This document shows positions 5,773 to 6,902 of a stretch of 6,902 nucleotides of DNA, one piece after another. This DNA comes from an uncultured Selenomonadaceae bacterium (lineage in GTDB: Bacteria > Bacillota > Negativicutes > Selenomonadales > Selenomonadaceae). The notes beneath the pieces were generated by a model. The model was given only the letters and a program-made list of their open reading frames with translations. It searched no databases and was not told the origin of the DNA. Location of the stretch: assembly GCA_905236325.1 (NCBI GenBank), contig CAJOPJ010000093.1, positions 1 through 6,902 on the forward strand, written 5' to 3'. Positions within the stretch are counted from its first letter, which is position 1. Each line of letters opens with the position of its first letter. Made by a program: the position numbers and the translations under genes.

Positions 5773-6462
5773 GTGACTAAGGAAATTCAGCTTTTTCTGC
5801 TGCCATTTGCCGGCGGAAATTCATTGTCCTTTAAGCAACTTTTGCCGCTGATTGATTCACGCGTCGAAACTTTCACTATTGAGTACGCCGGAAGATTAAC
5901 GCGCAGCAAGGAAAATTTTATTGAAGACTATGAAGACTTTTTAAAAGACACTGCCACGCAAATTTCAAAATATCGCAAAGCAAATTTGCCTTACGCGCTT
6001 TTTGGTTACAGCTTAGGCGCATTTTTGGCTTGTGATTTGCTGGCAAATAATTTGATTCAAGGCAGAGTTTTGCATGCGTTTTTTTGCGCGAAAGGCAGTC
6101 CTTTCAAAGCAATGCCAAGATATACGCCTGAAAATTGTCGGAAAGAAAATTTTGTTAAAGAAATTATCGCGCTGGGTGGAATTGATAAAAAAATTGTCGC
6201 TGACAAAAGATTTCTTGAAGCCTATATGCGCCCTATCCGCGCTGATTTTATTGCACTGGGAACTTATCGCTACCACGATGAAAAAATTCCCTGCAACGCA
6301 ACTGCAATTTATGCGCCTGATGACGCGGCGGCTTTTGGCATTGAAGATTGGGCTTTGATTGTGGAAAAAAATTTTGATTTTTACGCGTTGGGCAAAGGTC
6401 ATTTTTTTATCAATGAAAATTTTGCTGAAGTCGCGCAAATTATTAACGCGCGTTTGTTTTAA
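5773..6462 (+). CDS. Type II thioesterase (GrsT-like alpha/beta hydrolase)
   Basis: This 229-residue protein is of normal length for the type II thioesterases that accompany polyketide and nonribosomal peptide synthetases and remove acyl groups from carrier proteins. The N-terminal LFLLPFAGGNSLSF (7-20) is the family's first strand and oxyanion loop. The nucleophile is Ser80 in FGYSLGA (GxSxG). Asp183 or Asp184 in IYAPDDAAAF is the likely acid, and His210 in GKGHFFIN completes the triad. EYAGRLTR (37-44) matches the usual 'PGRe.R' loop after strand two. The start is GTG, 3 bases after the previous stop, with AAGG at 5761-5764 as a modest ribosome binding site; there is no nearby ATG. No megasynthase is visible, so it probably acts on the small carrier protein of this operon, either editing mis-primed arms or releasing or transferring the finished acyl group. 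Confidence 0.9.
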   Translation: MTKEIQLFLLPFAGGNSLSFKQLLPLIDSRVETFTIEYAGRLTRSKENFIEDYEDFLKDTATQISKYRKANLPYALFGYSLGAFLACDLLANNLIQGRVLHAFFCAKGSPFKAMPRYTPENCRKENFVKEIIALGGIDKKIVADKRFLEAYMRPIRADFIALGTYRYHDEKIPCNATAIYAPDDAAAFGIEDWALIVEKNFDFYALGKGHFFINENFAEVAQIINARLF

Positions 6463-6480
6463 ATTTTTGGAGGTTTTTTT

Positions 6481-6902
6481 ATGGAGATTGAAAAATTTTT
6501 TGAACAAATTGACAGCTTTCAAGATAACAAAAAAATTATTGCAGAAAAGATAAAATCGCACAATTTACCTGTAGTTATTTTTGGTGCAGGAACTTTGGCT
6601 GAAAGAATTAAAAATTCACTTGAAAGTTTCGGTGTTAAAGTTACCGGATATTCTGTCGATGAAAAATATTTTTCGCCGGATAAAAATTTTTGTGGTTTGC
6701 CAATTTTTAATTTTGATGAACTCCGCAAAAATTCTGCAAAATATGTTTTTGTTTTGGGAATGGAAGGTCAAGAAACAAATTGCAAGCGCAGTTGGGAATT
6801 TTATCGAGATGGAAAAATTTTACACAAATATGTTTTTATTGATGATATTTTTCCAATAAGCAAAAATTTTATTTCCGATAACAAAGCGCATTTTATTGAA
6901 AC
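6481..6902 (+). CDS. Probable FkbM-type methyltransferase, N-terminal region only (3' end outside window)
   Basis: The frame is open from ATG 6481 to the end of the window (140 codons), preceded by a clear GGAGGT at 6469-6474. After an N-terminal helix, VVIFGAGTLAERI (31-43) is a Rossmann-type GxG strand-loop-helix. GYSVDEKYF follows, then a strand YVFVLGMEG (about 88-96), then KYVFIDDIFPISKNF. This layout is what I recall for the N-terminal nucleotide-binding-like region found ahead of FkbM-family SAM-dependent methyltransferase domains in surface-glycan and flagellin-modification loci. The methyltransferase domain itself would lie beyond base 6902, so the assignment is tentative. A sugar-processing protein with a similar small Rossmann domain is also possible. 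Its place 18 bases after the thioesterase puts it in the same operon and suggests methylation of the glycan or acyl product as a later step. Confidence 0.6.
   Translation, partial: MEIEKFFEQIDSFQDNKKIIAEKIKSHNLPVVIFGAGTLAERIKNSLESFGVKVTGYSVDEKYFSPDKNFCGLPIFNFDELRKNSAKYVFVLGMEGQETNCKRSWEFYRDGKILHKYVFIDDIFPISKNFISDNKAHFIE

Noticed and set aside
6013..6561. A 182-codon open frame on the minus strand opposite the thioesterase gene.
   Set aside because: It is rich in Phe, Lys and Ile as expected from the complement of AT-rich coding sequence, shows no recognisable motif, and overlaps a gene with a clear catalytic triad and the start of the next gene.

Overview
The window is one dense, AT-rich, single-strand operon fragment: ten genes, all on the plus strand, no gap longer than 23 bases, and both ends cut inside a gene. 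No RNA gene, mobile element, CRISPR array, terminator or convincing internal promoter is visible. The low GC, the strong AGGAGG-type ribosome binding sites and the use of TTG and GTG starts suggest a low-GC anaerobe, perhaps a Selenomonas-type (Negativicutes) Firmicute. That placement is a guess from general style, not from a marker gene.

Layout, left to right: (1) the C-terminal two thirds of a FabZ-like hotdog dehydratase (1-279, 5' end outside the window); (2) an acetolactate-synthase-like thiamine pyrophosphate (TPP) enzyme (283-2064); (3) a NeuB-family, PEP-dependent sugar-acid synthase with a C-terminal SAF domain (2077-3117); (4, 5) two tandem FabG-like short-chain dehydrogenases (SDRs) (3119-3838 and 3850-4599), nearly identical over 84 bases at their 3' ends; (6) an acyl carrier protein (4623-4859); (7, 8) two tandem FabZ-like hotdog proteins, the first with an intact His/Glu active site (4859-5311) and the second with the His replaced by Asn (5308-5769); (9) a type II (GrsT-like) thioesterase (5773-6462); (10) the start of a protein resembling the N-terminal region of FkbM-type methyltransferases from glycan loci (6481 to the window end).

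The genes fall into two chemistries in one transcription unit. One is a small acyl-carrier-protein-based acyl pathway: ketoreduction, dehydration and thioesterase release or editing. The other is sugar or C3-unit chemistry: NeuB joins PEP to an aldose, and the TPP enzyme probably uses pyruvate or another 2-keto acid. The best overall reading is a surface-glycan or flagellin-glycan locus in which an unusual acyl group is built on the carrier protein and attached to, or built into, a nonulosonic-acid-like or branched sugar. Acyl-carrier and fatty-acid-like genes are known in some flagellin glycosylation islands, for example the a-type island of Pseudomonas aeruginosa. The particular combination here (TPP enzyme + divergent NeuB + two SDRs + ACP + three hotdogs + type II thioesterase + probable FkbM) does not match a pathway whose product I can name. 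No ketosynthase, acyl-ACP ligase, acyltransferase, nucleotidyltransferase or glycosyltransferase is in the window, so the start and end of the pathway must lie outside it.
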